Positions 63,109-64,000 of a DNA stretch of 64,000 nucleotides are shown here, piece after piece (positions within the stretch are counted from its first letter, which is position 1; each line of letters starts with the position of its first letter). The notes beneath the pieces were generated by a model. It was not told the origin of the DNA, searched no databases, and worked only from the letters and a program-made list of their open reading frames with translations. This DNA is from Dinoroseobacter sp. (GTDB taxonomy: Bacteria; Pseudomonadota; Alphaproteobacteria; Rhodobacterales; Rhodobacteraceae), in assembly GCA_017643385.1 (NCBI GenBank), contig JAEPNN010000011.1:58818-122817 (forward strand). The letters are read 5' to 3'. The position numbers were made by a program, and so were the translations under genes.

Positions 63109-63233
63109 CCTGAACAATTGCTTTGCAAAACCCGCAAGACTTTTTATTGAGATAGGGGATACCCAGTTAGTCCGTACTCGGATCAGCCCGGTTTTGAGTC
63201 GGCAGTGCAGCCTTGCCGAGTTTGGGGAACTTC

Positions 63234-63746
63234 ATGGAAAAAACAGCAGCCAACAATGCGCTTCGAACCTTTGTCGAGTTGCAATGTGATCCTTTCGAGG
63301 AAAGTCTTGTTCCAGTTATTCGACGTCTGGTCAGAACGCTTGGAAAACAGGACGCGATTGGATGTTGTCAGGCCTATGACCGGGCGATCGAGAAGTGGGG
63401 AGACCCAATTGGATTGAGCATTGCTCATCTGTTGCAGAAGCTGATTACCGAACTGACAAAGTGTAGAGGTGCGCCCCTCGCTTGTTTCTATCCACGAGAA
63501 CGAGCAGAACTCGTATTCGTCAGCTACGAAGAGTCTAATCTCCTCAAGATGCTTCATCATCTGCGGCGCGAAGACTTCAACGCCGCAAATCAACAAGCCG
63601 AAGAGTTGATGTTTGGGAGAAGGGCTCCGAAGGTGATACGAGCAGCATCGACCTTTGCTCAACGTTACAAGGCTGCACCAAAGCCACTTAAAAAGGGCGA
63701 ACGACATCGCGTTCGGCTTTCGATTGTTGCTCAGTCAGAAGCCTAA
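63234..63746 (+). CDS. Unknown soluble protein
   Basis: The 170-residue protein starts MEKTAANNALRTFVELQCDP and is predicted largely helical (LVPVIRRLVRTLGKQDAIGCCQAYDRAIEKWGDPIG, NLLKMLHHLRREDFNAANQQAEELM). I do not recognise a family; no signal peptide or membrane segment is seen. The gap of 125 bases upstream contains no other gene. It lies beside an IS3 transposase remnant, so it may be part of an accessory segment. Confidence 0.45.
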   Translation: MEKTAANNALRTFVELQCDPFEESLVPVIRRLVRTLGKQDAIGCCQAYDRAIEKWGDPIGLSIAHLLQKLITELTKCRGAPLACFYPRERAELVFVSYEESNLLKMLHHLRREDFNAANQQAEELMFGRRAPKVIRAASTFAQRYKAAPKPLKKGERHRVRLSIVAQSEA

Positions 63747-63829
63747 ATCGGAGATCTGAAATCGACAGAAAAGCGTTGGCTTCATCCTGCGACCTGAGCG
63801 ATGCCCGGCCCATCTGCGCTGACGTCAGA

Positions 63830-63958
63830 CACCTGAACAACGCCACACCAGCCGATGTCTACTTCGGACGTGACCAAGCCATTCTGGAACAACGAGAAAG
63901 GATCAAACGGAAGACATTCGAAGCGCGTCGCTTGCATCACCGTAAACACGCCGCATAA
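63830..63958 (+). mobile_element. IS3-family transposase C-terminal remnant
   Basis: The frame encodes HLNNATPADVYFGRDQAILE, continuing RERIKRKTFEARRLHHRKHAA and a stop, the C-terminal end of IS3-family OrfB integrases (the N-x-x-TPADVYFGR motif). The catalytic DDE core is missing; upstream sequence in the same frame is not transposase-like, so only the tail survives. A GC-poor segment follows to the window end and may hold the element's right end. Confidence 0.75.
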
Positions 63959-64000
63959 TCACACAAACGAGATGAGCCAAACTCTCCATTAGTTTAGGCA

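Noticed and set aside
1..64000. CRISPR array or prophage
   Set aside because: No regularly spaced repeats, cas genes, integrase or phage structural genes were seen.

Overview
The window looks like a chromosome segment of a marine alphaproteobacterium of the Roseobacter group (Rhodobacterales). The evidence is a Rhodobacterales-style division and cell-wall (dcw) cluster carrying DUF2484 and DUF6525 genes, two TRAP systems, an HpsN-type sulfonate dehydrogenase, a cuckoo (CcsR-type) small RNA, and moderately GC-rich coding sequence with AT-rich promoters. No phage, plasmid or CRISPR array is visible. The only transposon trace is an IS3-type transposase end at the right border.

Layout. (1) 1-14,901, mostly minus strand: the dcw cluster, transcribed mraZ-rsmH-ftsL-ftsI-murE-murF-mraY-ACT gene, then murD, DUF6525, ftsW-murG-murC-DUF2484. 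One plus-strand YkgJ-like gene interrupts it. Perfect DnaA-box 9-mers lie upstream of mraZ and of ftsW. (2) 15,589-31,787: housekeeping and scattered genes (mrp, an MFS exporter, an orphan cuckoo sRNA, an M20 amidohydrolase, LysE, UvrD helicase, an FMN 2-hydroxy-acid dehydrogenase, pyruvate carboxylase, a Flp-like pilin fused to a beta-rich domain, a phosphoesterase, a YHYH protein, tRNA-Gly and an IclR regulator). (3) 31,892-39,310: a catabolic operon with a GMC oxidoreductase, a TRAP binding protein, an oversized fused TRAP permease, a two-helix small protein, an HpsN-like zinc dehydrogenase and UspA. It is probably for 2,3-dihydroxypropane-1-sulfonate or a similar polar C3 compound and is probably controlled by the divergent IclR protein. 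(4) 39,318-42,283: a glycosyltransferase pair and a small secreted protein. (5) 42,406-49,495: a second TRAP system divergent from a translationally coupled set of a haloacetate-dehalogenase-like hydrolase, LeuC-like and LeuD-like subunits and a LysR regulator, which looks like a dedicated catabolic module. (6) 49,737-53,950: a GT2 transferase, a polytopic membrane protein, GtrA and a methyltransferase, probably for envelope glycans. (7) 53,951-57,071: a gene-poor stretch with a self-regulated TetR unit and a GNAT pseudogene. (8) 57,075-63,108: two divergent operons around a Fur/Zur-like regulator and a shared palindrome. One encodes a metal-chelate-type ABC importer with DUF1636; the other encodes a COG0523 metallochaperone GTPase, a WD40 protein and a small Cys-containing protein. 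Together they look like a zinc or transition-metal limitation response. (9) 63,234-64,000: an unknown gene and the IS3 remnant.

All functions are read from sequence motifs and gene order. No database search was possible.
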